64,000 nt of DNA. Source: Cellvibrio zantedeschiae (GTDB lineage: Bacteria > Pseudomonadota > Gammaproteobacteria > Pseudomonadales > Cellvibrionaceae). The stretch is from NCBI RefSeq assembly GCF_014652535.1, contig NZ_BMYZ01000001.1, positions 1,364,001 to 1,428,000 of the forward strand, read 5' to 3'. Shown here in pieces: positions 14,433 to 23,261 of the stretch. The number at the start of each line of letters is the position of its first letter. The stretch's first letter is position 1. The notes under the pieces were generated by a model. The model was given only the letters and a program-made list of their open reading frames with translations. It ran no database searches and was not told the origin of the DNA. Position numbers and translations under genes: made by a program.

Positions 14433-17075
14433 CTAACGTCCTTTCTTTAAAATCTCTTTCAGGCGATAGAGTTGTTCCAGGGCTTCTCTCGGTGATAGGT
14501 TGTCTGGATTGATCTTCTTCAAAGCCTCTACCGCCGGGTTAGGTAAGGCATCGAATAAGCCCGATTGCAGTGGAGATGTAAGCTCTGCTGTGACTGATAA
14601 TTCGGCTACTGGCGCAGGTGCTGTTTGGGTAATCGCTAAAGTTGAATGTTCCGGATGAACACCTTGCTCCAGAAGTTGCAACTGAGCTTGTGCTTGCGCC
14701 AATACCTCTGCAGGAATGCCTGCTAGCTTGGCGACTTGTAAGCCGTAACTCTTGCTCGCCGGACCCTCCTGTACCTTATGTAAGAACACTATATTGTCGT
14801 TGTGTTCAGTCGCGTTTAAGTGAACATTGGCGATCCCCGGAATAGTCTCCGGCAAGCTCGTAATCTCAAAGTAATGCGTGGCAAACAGGGTGAATGCGCT
14901 AACTTTCTCAGCAAGGTGTTTTGCGCATGCCCAAGCTAAAGATAAGCCATCAAAGGTACTGGTGCCGCGACCAATTTCATCCATTAATACCAAGCTTCGG
15001 GCAGTGGCGTTGTGCAGGATATTGGCAGTTTCGGTCATTTCCACCATAAAGGTTGATCTGCCACCAGCCAAATCATCTGACGAGCCTATACGCGTAAAAA
15101 TGCGGTCCACAATGCCTATTTCTGCACTCTGGGCAGGAACAAAACTACCTATGTGGGCAAGCAATACAATTAATGCGGCCTGACGCATATAGGTCGATTT
15201 ACCGCCCATGTTTGGGCCGGTCACAATCAGCATATGGCGTTCGCGGTGAAACAATAAATCGTTGGGAACAAAGGGCGCCGTAGTAACTTGCTCGACGACT
15301 GGATGCCGTCCGCCTTCGATATTTATGCCAGCTTTTAGCGATAGGGTTGGACAGCAAAAGCCAAGTGCATCTGCGCGTTCAGCCAAGGTTGCCAGCACAT
15401 CCAGTTCCGATACAGCATTTGCGGAGTTTTGCAGCGGAATGAGCTGTTCGTTAAGAATATCCAGCAGTTCATCATAAAGCGCCTTTTCACGGGCAAGAGC
15501 GCGGCTCTTGGCAGACAGGGCTTTATCTTCAAACTCTTTCAGTTCTGGCGTGATGTAACGCTCGGCATTTTTCAACGTTTGGCGACGAATATAGTCAGCA
15601 GGGGCCTTTTCAGATTGCGCGCTGGTTAGCTCAATAAAATAACCATGCACACGGTTGTAGCCCACCTTGAGCGTTGGAATCCCCGTACGTTCACGCTCGC
15701 GAAGCTCAAGGTCCAGCAAATATTGGCCTGCATTAGTGCTGATGTTCCGCAAGTCATCCAGTTCAGCGTCATAACCGTCTGCAATCACGCCGCCTTCACG
15801 AATGACAACCGGTGGGTTCTCGATAATAGCGCGTGACAACAATTCTACGAGCTGGGGAAAGGTGCTTATCTGGATTGCCAGATCATTCAACAGTGGCGAT
15901 TTGTGTTTGGCGAGTTCAGATTGCAGTTCTGGATAACAAGCAATCGACATCATTAAGCGGGACAGGTCCCGCGGACGCGATGAGCGCAAAGCCAGGCGTC
16001 CTAGAATTCGCTCCATATCGCCGACTTGCTTCAAAATCCCATTGATCACTTCAAAGTTGTAGTTGTGACGCAAGGTTGTAATGGCGTTTTGGCGCGCGTT
16101 GAGCAATTCAATATCGCGCAAAGGGCGGTTTAACCAGCGGCGCAAAAGACGGCTGCCCATACTGGTGGCGGCGCGATTCAGCACCGAGAACAAGGTGTGT
16201 TCATCCCCACCGTTAAGATTGATATCCAATTCAAGATTGCGACGAGTTGCGGCGTCCATGATTACCGCTTCGTCACGGTTTTCATGGGAGAGGCTGCGTA
16301 CGTGCGGCAGGGCGGTGCGCTGGGTTTCACGCGCGTAACTGAGCAGGCAGCCAGCGGCGCAAAGTGCAGTTTTAAGATGTTCGCAACCAAAGCCAGCTAA
16401 ATCTTTGGTGCCGAATTGTTGAATCAGCAGGCGCTCGGCAGTTTCGTAATCGAATTCCCAAGGACCGCGGCGGCGAAGGCCTTTGCGGTTTTCAATCAGG
16501 GCCGGGGTCGTTAAATGATCGCTTAACAGCAGTTCGGCAGGGCTTAAGCGTTGTAATTCTCCCAATGCAGCATCCAGTCCTTCAACTTCCAGAACTAAAA
16601 AGCGGCCGCTCGCCATATCGAGAGAAGCGATGCCAAAGATGTCGCCGGCCTGGTGTAACGCAACCAATAAATTATCGCGGCGAGAATCCAGCAGCGCCTC
16701 GTCGCTTACAGTGCCGGGTGTAACAATACGCATAACCTTGCGTTCTACAGGTCCTTTGCTCGTTGCCGGGTCGCCAATTTGCTCACAAATAGCGACAGAT
16801 ACACCTTCTTTCACCAGCTTTGCGAGGTAACCATCGGCAGAGTGAAAGGGAATTCCCGCCATAGGGATAGGTTCCCCATTGGATTTACCACGGGCGGTGA
16901 GGGTGATATCTAAAATCTCGGAGGCTTTTTTTGCGTCGTCGAAAAACAACTCATAGAAGTCGCCCATACGATAAAACACCATTTCGTGCGGGTGCTGAGC
17001 CTTGATCCGCAGGTATTGGGTCATCATGGGCGTATGAAGGGCTTCTTGGCTCGCTTGCAACTCGTTGTTTTGCAT
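14433..17075 (-). CDS. mutS: DNA mismatch repair protein MutS
   Basis: Recognises mismatches and starts methyl-directed repair. Length is 880 residues. The mismatch-reading Phe-x-Glu motif is in MGDFYELF near the N terminus; connector, lever and clamp domains follow; the ATPase has Walker [12 protein letters not shown], Walker [17 protein letters not shown] and the ATHYFE segment. The C-terminal dimer or beta-clamp tail is present. The ATG at 17075 is consistent with the family. fdxA lies downstream on the same strand. Confidence 0.97.
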   Translation of the reverse strand: MQNNELQASQEALHTPMMTQYLRIKAQHPHEMVFYRMGDFYELFFDDAKKASEILDITLTARGKSNGEPIPMAGIPFHSADGYLAKLVKEGVSVAICEQIGDPATSKGPVERKVMRIVTPGTVSDEALLDSRRDNLLVALHQAGDIFGIASLDMASGRFLVLEVEGLDAALGELQRLSPAELLLSDHLTTPALIENRKGLRRRGPWEFDYETAERLLIQQFGTKDLAGFGCEHLKTALCAAGCLLSYARETQRTALPHVRSLSHENRDEAVIMDAATRRNLELDINLNGGDEHTLFSVLNRAATSMGSRLLRRWLNRPLRDIELLNARQNAITTLRHNYNFEVINGILKQVGDMERILGRLALRSSRPRDLSRLMMSIACYPELQSELAKHKSPLLNDLAIQISTFPQLVELLSRAIIENPPVVIREGGVIADGYDAELDDLRNISTNAGQYLLDLELRERERTGIPTLKVGYNRVHGYFIELTSAQSEKAPADYIRRQTLKNAERYITPELKEFEDKALSAKSRALAREKALYDELLDILNEQLIPLQNSANAVSELDVLATLAERADALGFCCPTLSLKAGINIEGGRHPVVEQVTTAPFVPNDLLFHRERHMLIVTGPNMGGKSTYMRQAALIVLLAHIGSFVPAQSAEIGIVDRIFTRIGSSDDLAGGRSTFMVEMTETANILHNATARSLVLMDEIGRGTSTFDGLSLAWACAKHLAEKVSAFTLFATHYFEITSLPETIPGIANVHLNATEHNDNIVFLHKVQEGPASKSYGLQVAKLAGIPAEVLAQAQAQLQLLEQGVHPEHSTLAITQTAPAPVAELSVTAELTSPLQSGLFDALPNPAVEALKKINPDNLSPREALEQLYRLKEILKKGR

Positions 17076-17418
17076 AATTATTCTGTCTAGGTTCCGTGGA
17101 TCTATAGATGTTCTGGCGGGTGACCTGATATTTGAAAATCATTTCAGCTTAGGTCATTAAATCAGTGGCAGGATTCTACCAAACACCCAACCGCACTCAC
17201 AGCAAAAGAGTTCATAAACTGAAATGATTTGAAGGCAAATTGTCGGCAGTTAACTTCTTCATGTGGGTGATTGGGATGATGTGAGTAGGAATTTCTCAAT
17301 TCCTTAACGCATATACCGTCTTATCACAGAAATAAATTTTTTATATAAATAAATCTAGCAAACACATAAAGCTGAACTATTATCAGCTTATGTATATCCA
17401 CACCAGTGAGGCGACATC
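17076..17418. other. 343-base intergenic region between mutS and the HDOD gene
   Basis: Divergent promoter region. The half nearest the HDOD gene is very AT-rich (about 17320-17365). A seven-base hairpin AAGCTGA / TCAGCTT (17369-17375 with 17383-17389) lies about 30 bases before the HDOD start. No gene and no convincing -35/-10 pair were seen. Confidence 0.5.
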
Positions 17419-18246
17419 ATGAACTTACAAACTCTAATAGATAATGCTCAAAAATTGCCCAACATTCCTAAGGTTGTTCAAGAACTTATAGAGAGTTTTG
17501 GCGATGAGAATGTGAGCAATGATGCTATCGCGAAAAAAATTAGTGCAGACCAAGTGCTCACTATTAAAGTACTTCGCGCAGCCAACTCGGCGCACTACGG
17601 TGGTAATAGAAAAGTAGGCTCAGTAAGTGATGCTGTATTTTTATTGGGCTTTAACGCGGTAAGAACTTTGGTGTTGGCTTCTGGTTTGACCGGCGCGTTT
17701 AAAGCACCCGAAGGTTTTGATTTGAAAAAATTCTGGCACGACAGTTTTGCCGTTGCTGCTACCTGTAAATGGATTGCACGTTATTCTCATGACGATGCAG
17801 AAACTGCATTTACCTGCGGCATGATTCACAATATTGGCGAATTGTTAATTCACATTTTGTTGCCTGCTGAGTGTGCAGAAATGCAAAAGGTTGTTGATAA
17901 AGGCGCGCGCAACGTCGATATCGAAAAAAATTATTTAGGTTTCGATTTCTCAGAAGCGGGTGCTGAACTTGCTCACCGCTGGAAGTTCCCTGAAGCAATT
18001 GTGAAGGGCATTCGCTACCAGTTGGATCCGCACGAGGCAGAGGTTTTCCCACGTTTAGCAGGTGTTATCAACATCGCGCTTTATATTAATAAGATGAACG
18101 ATTCAGGTGCAGATAGCGCAGCGATTCTGGCTGGATTCCCAAATACTTTGGCAACCGAGTTGGGAATTAATCTGGTTAAAATGATGGAGAAAATTGAAGA
18201 GACTAAAGAACTTGCAACTGCAATCGATGCCTTGTTGGAAGAATAA
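17419..18246 (+). CDS. HDOD domain protein
   Basis: Single-domain HDOD protein of 275 residues (HD-related output domain, about residues 15-215), a family linked to signalling through partner proteins and not usually enzymatic. The segment LPNIPKVVQELIESF and the AANSAHYGG motif are typical, with GMIHNIGELLIH marking the HD-like core. There is no receiver, GGDEF or EAL domain attached. A GAGG ribosome binding site precedes the ATG. Related single-domain proteins act in motility, chemotaxis or biofilm control, but the partner here is unknown. Confidence 0.85.
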   Translation: MNLQTLIDNAQKLPNIPKVVQELIESFGDENVSNDAIAKKISADQVLTIKVLRAANSAHYGGNRKVGSVSDAVFLLGFNAVRTLVLASGLTGAFKAPEGFDLKKFWHDSFAVAATCKWIARYSHDDAETAFTCGMIHNIGELLIHILLPAECAEMQKVVDKGARNVDIEKNYLGFDFSEAGAELAHRWKFPEAIVKGIRYQLDPHEAEVFPRLAGVINIALYINKMNDSGADSAAILAGFPNTLATELGINLVKMMEKIEETKELATAIDALLEE

Positions 18247-18264
18247 AAGCTATCGCTCGTGGTT

Positions 18265-18293
18265 AAAAAAGCCCGCTTAGTGCGGGCTTTTTT
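18265..18293. terminator. bidirectional terminator between the HDOD gene and dusC
   Basis: Twelve-base perfect stem AAAAAAGCCCGC (18265-18276) with GCGGGCTTTTTT (18282-18293), five-base loop. It lies between convergent genes and serves both. Confidence 0.93.
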
Positions 18294-18300
18294 ATGTCTG

Positions 18301-19260
18301 CTATTTGCAATCATCCAGAGCTTTCTTAAAGCAATCTTCAATATCTTGTGGGGTGCTCTTGCGCTTCACTTCATCAAAGAAAATTTGCGCTTGCGGATAT
18401 TGACGGCTCAAATACATCAACCATTGTTTAACGCGATTCCCGCAATTTCTTTCATCATAAAGTGGTGTGGTTTTTTGATAGTAAGCAAATAACATTTCAC
18501 AGATTTCTAACCAGATTAACGGGCGATAATCTTCACCCGATAAATGTGCTTTTATTTGGCGAGCCAGGTCGGGGCAAGATAATAAACCTCTACCAAGCAT
18601 TACATCATCGCATTGGGACTGTTCGCGGCAACGAATGTAATCGTCAATAGTCCAAATCTCTCCATTTGCAATCACGGGAATTTTCAGTTTGGCTTTTATG
18701 TCTGCAATGTAATGCCAGTAAGCGGGCGGTTTATAGCCATCGGCTTTTGAGCGGGCGTGCACAGTGAGCTCGTTGGCGCCCGCAGATTCTACGGCGCTGG
18801 CGTTTTCCATATAGCTGGATCTATCTTCAAAACCCAGGCGAATTTTGGCGGAAACGGGAATGTTTTTGGGCACCGCATCGCGCACTGCTTTAATGATGTT
18901 GTACACACGATCTGGCGTACGTAATAAACAGGCGCCACCTTCATGGGAGTTCACCGTTTTGGCGGGGCAGCCGAAATTCAGGTCGATGGATTTGGCTCCG
19001 TAGTTCACCAGCTCCAGGGCATTGATCGCCATGGGTTCAGGTTTGCTACCAAGTAGCTGGACTTTAACCGGCGTTCCATTAGGGGTTTGGGAGTTTGTTT
19101 CGAGTTCCTGCGCATATTTGTAGAAGACTTTGTAGGGCAGCTTTTGGTCGGTTACTCGAATAAATTCTGTTACGCAGCCGTCAAGCCCGCCAATACGTGT
19201 CAAAATGTCACGCACGTGGTGTTCTACAACGCCCTCCATCGGGGCTAGCATGATTCTCAT
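18301..19260 (-). CDS. dusC: tRNA-dihydrouridine(16) synthase DusC
   Basis: FMN enzyme that reduces U16 of tRNA. The ATG at 19260 gives 319 residues starting MRIMLAPMEGVVEHHVR, the family N terminus; the frame is open upstream to 19314. Markers are VQLLGSKPE, DLNFGCPAKTVN (catalytic Cys), HARSKADGY and PVIANGEIW. The TEFIRV segment and the ANGEIW form point to the DusC branch and not to DusA or DusB. It stands alone, convergent with the HDOD gene. Confidence 0.92.
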   Translation of the reverse strand: MRIMLAPMEGVVEHHVRDILTRIGGLDGCVTEFIRVTDQKLPYKVFYKYAQELETNSQTPNGTPVKVQLLGSKPEPMAINALELVNYGAKSIDLNFGCPAKTVNSHEGGACLLRTPDRVYNIIKAVRDAVPKNIPVSAKIRLGFEDRSSYMENASAVESAGANELTVHARSKADGYKPPAYWHYIADIKAKLKIPVIANGEIWTIDDYIRCREQSQCDDVMLGRGLLSCPDLARQIKAHLSGEDYRPLIWLEICEMLFAYYQKTTPLYDERNCGNRVKQWLMYLSRQYPQAQIFFDEVKRKSTPQDIEDCFKKALDDCK

Positions 19261-19467
19261 AGCGGGCTGTCTGCAAAAAAGGGTGGAGATAATCGAGGGC
19301 GGCATTCTACGCAACCTGTTTCGGGATTGCAGGCGCTTTTGATGATATATCAGGCCTTTTGGTTGATAACTGCCAATAATCTGCGTAGATTGCGCGCCTT
19401 TTTGAAGAAACCAATTCGCCTGTTAGCGAACTGCTAGCAAATAGTGTCGAAATTTTGAGGATTTACC

Positions 19468-20823
19468 ATGACGTCACCCCATTTTCATGAGCTGATTGCC
19501 GACCCACAACTGCTTAAAGCGATAGACGCGCATGGCTACGAACAGCCAACGCCGGTGCAGTTACGGGCCATTCCGCAAGTGTTGGCGGGTAAAAATCTTC
19601 TGGTAAGCTCAAAAACTGGCAGTGGTAAAACGGCGGCTTTTCTTCTACCTGCCTTACAAAAAATCCTCACCACGCCGACCTCCAATCCTGAGAGCTCCCG
19701 AATTCTGATTTTGACACCCACCCGTGAGTTGGCTCGTCAAATCGTTAAAAACGCCCAGCAGTTGTTGAAGTTCACCCATATAAAGGTGGGCATGGTTTGT
19801 GGCGGTGAAGAATTTAAATACCAAAAGGCCATGTTACGTAAAAACCCGGAAATTGTTGTGGGAACCCCAGGTCGTTTGGCTGAACATGTGACTCATAAAT
19901 CGACCGATTTTTCTGGTTTGGATTTTTTGATTTTGGATGAAGCAGACCGCATGTTGGAAATGGGGTTGAGTGAAGATGTTATGGCGATTGCTAAAACCTG
20001 CAGCGCTGAACGCCAAACTCTTTTATTTTCGGCAACATTAGAACCCCAGGGTATTCGCCATTTAATTAAACAAGTTGTATTGGGTGATGCAGAAGAAGTT
20101 GTGGTGAATGAAGTTGCGAACGCTATTGAACAGCAAATGATCTTGGCGGACGACGTTAAGCATAAAGAAAAATTATTGGTAGCTTTGCTGGAAAAATCTT
20201 CTTTTGAAAAAGTCGTAGTATTTACTAACACCAAAGCAAAAGCTGTGCAGTTAGATAATGTGTTGCGCTACAACAAGTACAAGGTTAGTGCGTTACATGG
20301 CGATATCACTCAGGACCAGCGTCGTATTTCCCTGGATTTTTTCCGCCAGGGTAAAACACAAGTGTTGGTTGCAACCGATGTTGCTGCGCGCGGTCTGGAT
20401 ATTCCTGGTGTGGATTTGGTTGTGAATTTTGATATGGCCCAATCGGGTGATGATTATTTGCATCGCATAGGCCGCACCGGTCGTGCAGATGCAGAGGGTA
20501 GAGCGGTTTCATTTGTAGCCGCAAATGACTGGAATCTTACGAACGGCATTCAGCGCTATTTGAATATTAGCTTTCAAATAATTAGCATCCCGGGATTGGT
20601 GGGCCACTATAAAGGGCCCGATAAACTTAAATCATCGGGCAAAGCTGTTGGCACCAAAAAGAAAGTTGATGAGAAGAAAAACTCATCAGATAAAGATGTA
20701 AAAGTTAAAGTGCGAACCAAAGACAAAAAGAATATCGGCAAACGCCGGGCACCCAGTGCCAAGGTTGAGCCGGCTAATGATTTAGGAGATGGTTTTTCAG
20801 CGTTTAAAAAGAAGCCGCAATAG
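19468..20823 (+). CDS. DEAD-box RNA helicase (SrmB/RhlE-like)
   Basis: ATP-dependent RNA helicase of 451 residues. Motifs in order: Q motif (PTPVQLRAIP), Walker A SKTGSGKTAAF, Ia PTRELARQ, TPGRL, DEAD (ILDEADRMLEMG), SAT (LFSATLE), and the C-terminal motifs VATDVAARGLDIPGVD and HRIGRTGRA. The tail from about residue 385 is Lys-rich and disordered, as in ribosome-assembly helicases. A GAGG ribosome binding site precedes the ATG. SrmB-like is my best guess; assignment among SrmB, RhlE and RhlB is uncertain. Confidence 0.9.
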   Translation: MTSPHFHELIADPQLLKAIDAHGYEQPTPVQLRAIPQVLAGKNLLVSSKTGSGKTAAFLLPALQKILTTPTSNPESSRILILTPTRELARQIVKNAQQLLKFTHIKVGMVCGGEEFKYQKAMLRKNPEIVVGTPGRLAEHVTHKSTDFSGLDFLILDEADRMLEMGLSEDVMAIAKTCSAERQTLLFSATLEPQGIRHLIKQVVLGDAEEVVVNEVANAIEQQMILADDVKHKEKLLVALLEKSSFEKVVVFTNTKAKAVQLDNVLRYNKYKVSALHGDITQDQRRISLDFFRQGKTQVLVATDVAARGLDIPGVDLVVNFDMAQSGDDYLHRIGRTGRADAEGRAVSFVAANDWNLTNGIQRYLNISFQIISIPGLVGHYKGPDKLKSSGKAVGTKKKVDEKKNSSDKDVKVKVRTKDKKNIGKRRAPSAKVEPANDLGDGFSAFKKKPQ

Positions 20824-20834
20824 CGGCTTTTTTT
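20812..20834 (+). terminator. terminator overlapping the helicase stop codon
   Basis: Stem AAGCCGC (20812-20818) with GCGGCTT (20823-20829), AATA loop containing part of the TAG stop, then a T-run to 20834. Confidence 0.85.
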
Positions 20835-20871
20835 ACGTCTTTCTTCAGGTAATAAAAACGTAAAAAATTTA

Positions 20872-20900
20872 TTGACCCGATTCTGCTTTAAGCCTAGTAT
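20872..20900 (+). promoter_or_regulatory. sigma-70-type promoter upstream of the phoH-like gene
   Basis: -35 TTGACC (20872-20877), 17-base spacer, -10 TAGTAT (20895-20900). Start of transcription would be near 20907, giving an unusually long leader of about 270 bases before the phoH-like ATG at 21180. Confidence 0.7.
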
Positions 20901-20905
20901 CTAGG

Positions 20906-21179
20906 TGTGGATCAAAAAAAATCCACAAGATATGGTAGAAGGTAAGTGAGTGGATCCTTGATGCTGTCATCAATTATTCACAGGGCTTTGTTACCTTTAT
21001 AGATTCATACAGCTGCTAAGAGTGAGGTGATTTCGACAATAGGAGGATCAGTGTTCTGTCTACAAACAGGTTAAATTGCAATGCGTTATTTATAAGTGTG
21101 TTAATAGGTAGTGCGTTAATAGAAATTAGAAAGCCAAAACCTTGTTGTTAACTTTGAACCTTAAGGGCGGTGACCATTT
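20906..21179 (+). other. long leader region of the phoH-like gene with a 5' hairpin
   Basis: The putative transcript opens with a seven-base hairpin TGTGGAT / ATCCACA (20906-20912 with 20921-20927) around an oligo-A loop. The rest has no open frame of note and holds a second GTGGATC copy near 20950 and an AGGAGG-like stretch near 21043 not followed by a convincing gene. It may be a regulatory 5' leader or an independent small RNA. No known riboswitch class was recognised. Confidence 0.4.
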
Positions 21180-22004
21180 ATGGCAAGAAGAAATCACGCT
21201 AGACGCAGTAACTCTTATAGTGGTAATTCTCATAGCAACTTCGCCGATGAAGGCATTCAAAAAAGCTCGCGACATAAATCTTCGCGAAAACAGCCGAGAA
21301 TCGATGACAACATAGTTGATCTAAAATCCCGCTCGAAACAAGTCGAAACAGCTTACTCTCCCCCTCGCTCTGCCCAACCCCTCCGCGCAAAAAACCAAGC
21401 TCAGCAAGATTACATCACTGCAATTAATCAACATGCCTTAACCTTTGGTATTGGCCCAGCTGGTACGGGTAAAAGTTATTGTGCAGGAGCTTTGGCGGCT
21501 GAAGCGCTTGAATCTGGTCGCATAGAGAGAATTATTCTCACTCGCCCTGCAGTTGAATCCGGGGAAAGCCTTGGCTTTTTACCTGGTGATTTGGATGAGA
21601 AATTTTCAGTTTACATTGACGCCTTTCGCGATATTTTAAATGAGCGTCTTGGTGCGGGCACGGTAGATTATTGTTTGCGTCACGGGCGAATTGTTGCTGC
21701 GCCTTTGGCATACATGCGCGGTAAAACCTTTAATAGCAAAACCTTTGTTATTTTAGATGAAGCGCAAAACACCAGCGTTGCGCAAATGAAAATGTTTTTA
21801 ACTCGCATTGGCGAAGATTGTAAGGTTGTGATTAACGGCGACGTCAATCAAAGCGATATTCGCGGCCCCAACGGTTTGGCAGATGCGGTTGCGCGTTTAA
21901 GTGATTTGCCTAATGTGTATGTGCATGAATTTGCACGCGACGATATTGTTCGCAGTGGTTTGGTGCGTGACATTATTGATCGCTATGAGGTTGATGCTGA
22001 ATAG
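21180..22004 (+). CDS. PhoH-like ATPase
   Basis: Cytoplasmic P-loop ATPase of 274 residues in the PhoH family (helicase-related, role poorly known, linked to RNA metabolism and stress). Residues 1-75 are a basic, Ser/Arg-rich low-complexity tail. The ATPase follows with Walker A GPAGTGKS (about residue 92), TRPAVESGESLGFLPGD, and Walker B VILDEAQN; GDVNQSDI is the sensor region. It has no PIN or KH domain, unlike PhoH2 or YbeZ partners, and no ybeY gene sits beside it. It stands alone between two terminators. Confidence 0.88.
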   Translation: MARRNHARRSNSYSGNSHSNFADEGIQKSSRHKSSRKQPRIDDNIVDLKSRSKQVETAYSPPRSAQPLRAKNQAQQDYITAINQHALTFGIGPAGTGKSYCAGALAAEALESGRIERIILTRPAVESGESLGFLPGDLDEKFSVYIDAFRDILNERLGAGTVDYCLRHGRIVAAPLAYMRGKTFNSKTFVILDEAQNTSVAQMKMFLTRIGEDCKVVINGDVNQSDIRGPNGLADAVARLSDLPNVYVHEFARDDIVRSGLVRDIIDRYEVDAE

Positions 22005-22042
22005 TTTTCACCTCACCATTTTTAAATGTTACTTTCATCAGG

Positions 22043-22072
22043 GGATGCGTTAGCAATAGCGCATCCTTTTTT
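22043..22072 (+). terminator. terminator of the phoH-like gene
   Basis: Stem GGATGCG (22043-22049) with CGCATCC (22060-22066), further pairing toward the loop, then six T. Confidence 0.85.
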
Positions 22073-22155
22073 GTGTGTTAAATATTGTTTTTGATGCTGG
22101 GTGTAGATAAGTGTAACCAGATTTTTTGCTTGCTTATTTATAGTCGGCTCTGCAT

Positions 22156-22191
22156 GCTGCCGCTTTTTTAGAAGCTGCCGTTTTTTTAGAA
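22156..22191 (+). repeat. 2 x 18-bp near-perfect tandem repeat before rlmA
   Basis: Units 22156-22173 and 22174-22191 differ at one base. Each ends in a T-run and AGAA. The second copy lies 8 bases before the rlmA ATG, so the duplication replaces or pushes back the normal ribosome binding site region. Confidence 0.85.
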
Positions 22192-22199
22192 TAAATATC

Positions 22200-23006
22200 A
22201 TGAAAGAATTGATTTGTCCTCTGTGCTCACAGTTTTTGATTGTTAACGAACAGGGGTTGGCCTGCGCGAATCGCCACCAGTTTGATCGAGCTAAAGAAGG
22301 TTATTTTAATTTATTGCCGGTTCACCATAAAAATTCACGTGAGCCAGGCGATGCTAAACAACAACTGGCTGCACGACGTGCGTTTTTAACGGCCGGTTAT
22401 TTTGCTCCACTGCTCAATGAGCTGAAGAAAATAATTGATCCTAATAGTGGGAGTCTTCTGGATATTGGTTGTGGTGAAGGCTATTTCACTCGGGGTTTAG
22501 CTGAGCATTGCAAGCACGCTGATATTTATGGAATTGACATTGCGAAAGCGGGAATCCGTTTGGCCGCTAAAAATCGGCCATCGCAAACGACCTATGTTGT
22601 AGCTTCAAGCCATTTATTGCCCTTGGCAGACACGAGTATGGATGTGATTGTCCGGATCTACGCTCCGAGCAAAGACGAAGAATTATTCCGTGTTCTTAAA
22701 CCTGATGGAAAGCTATTTATAGTTACTCCGGGTGATCGACATCTGATCGAGTTACGTAAAAGGATATATAAAGAGATAAAACCTCATCCACAACCCAAGG
22801 TTCCGCATGGGTTTAAGGATCTATCTCACATTGAAGTGAGTTTTCCTTTGAGTGTTCCGGCTGGCGAATTGACTAATGCACTACTGGAAATGACACCCTT
22901 TGCGTGGAAGTTGAGTTCGGATTTACAGGTAAAGCTGGCGGGAGAGGGCTTGGTCGACTTGGCGCATTTCCAGATAAGTACCTACGAAAAAGTAAGTTTG
23001 GATTAA
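22200..23006 (+). CDS. rlmA: 23S rRNA (guanine745-N1)-methyltransferase
   Basis: Methylates G745 in helix 35 of 23S rRNA. Length is 268 residues. The N-terminal zinc finger uses CPLC and ACANRHQFD; the SAM domain has LLDIGCGEGYFTRGLA (motif I) and the family segments YAPSKDEELFRVLKPDG and TPFAWK. No clear Shine-Dalgarno is seen upstream, where a short tandem repeat lies. It is a single-gene unit. Confidence 0.9.
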   Translation: MKELICPLCSQFLIVNEQGLACANRHQFDRAKEGYFNLLPVHHKNSREPGDAKQQLAARRAFLTAGYFAPLLNELKKIIDPNSGSLLDIGCGEGYFTRGLAEHCKHADIYGIDIAKAGIRLAAKNRPSQTTYVVASSHLLPLADTSMDVIVRIYAPSKDEELFRVLKPDGKLFIVTPGDRHLIELRKRIYKEIKPHPQPKVPHGFKDLSHIEVSFPLSVPAGELTNALLEMTPFAWKLSSDLQVKLAGEGLVDLAHFQISTYEKVSLD

Positions 23007-23065
23007 ATTTTGAGCAATATCTGGTCAAAACTGAATTCTTGATCTATCTTTCGAAGGTTTATTTA

Positions 23066-23081
23066 TGTGAAATGTGTCACA
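23066..23081 (+). promoter_or_regulatory. perfect CRP/Vfr-type binding site
   Basis: TGTGA (23066-23070), six bases, TCACA (23077-23081): the exact core consensus for CRP-family activators. It lies in the 255-base gap before the TolC-OmpA gene. Its centre is 46.5 bases upstream of the candidate -10 box, against 49.5 in lac, so a class I-like arrangement is plausible though not perfectly phased. Confidence 0.72.
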
Positions 23082-23096
23082 GAAATTGTTATCGTG

Positions 23097-23125
23097 TTGT
23101 GGGCCTAAGGTGCCTCGCTTATGAT
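23097..23125 (+). promoter_or_regulatory. candidate promoter for the TolC-OmpA gene
   Basis: -35 TTGTGG (23097-23102), 17-base spacer, -10 TATGAT (23120-23125). The weak -35 box next to a perfect CRP site is what an activator-dependent promoter would look like. The leader would be about 130 bases. Confidence 0.55.
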
Positions 23126-23261
23126 GGAACACGATGTTTAAATGCAAATTTAGCTGACATAGTTAAAAGATATGTCTCGAATAGTTATATAAAATAGGTA
23201 TTTCATGAGGTTTATCGGCAGAATATCTATAACAGTCTAATACCTATAAAGGTTCAAGTTA

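Noticed and set aside
22904-23197. 97-residue frame overlapping the end of rlmA
   Set aside because: It shares rlmA sequence in another frame and spans the CRP-site region; no protein-like features.
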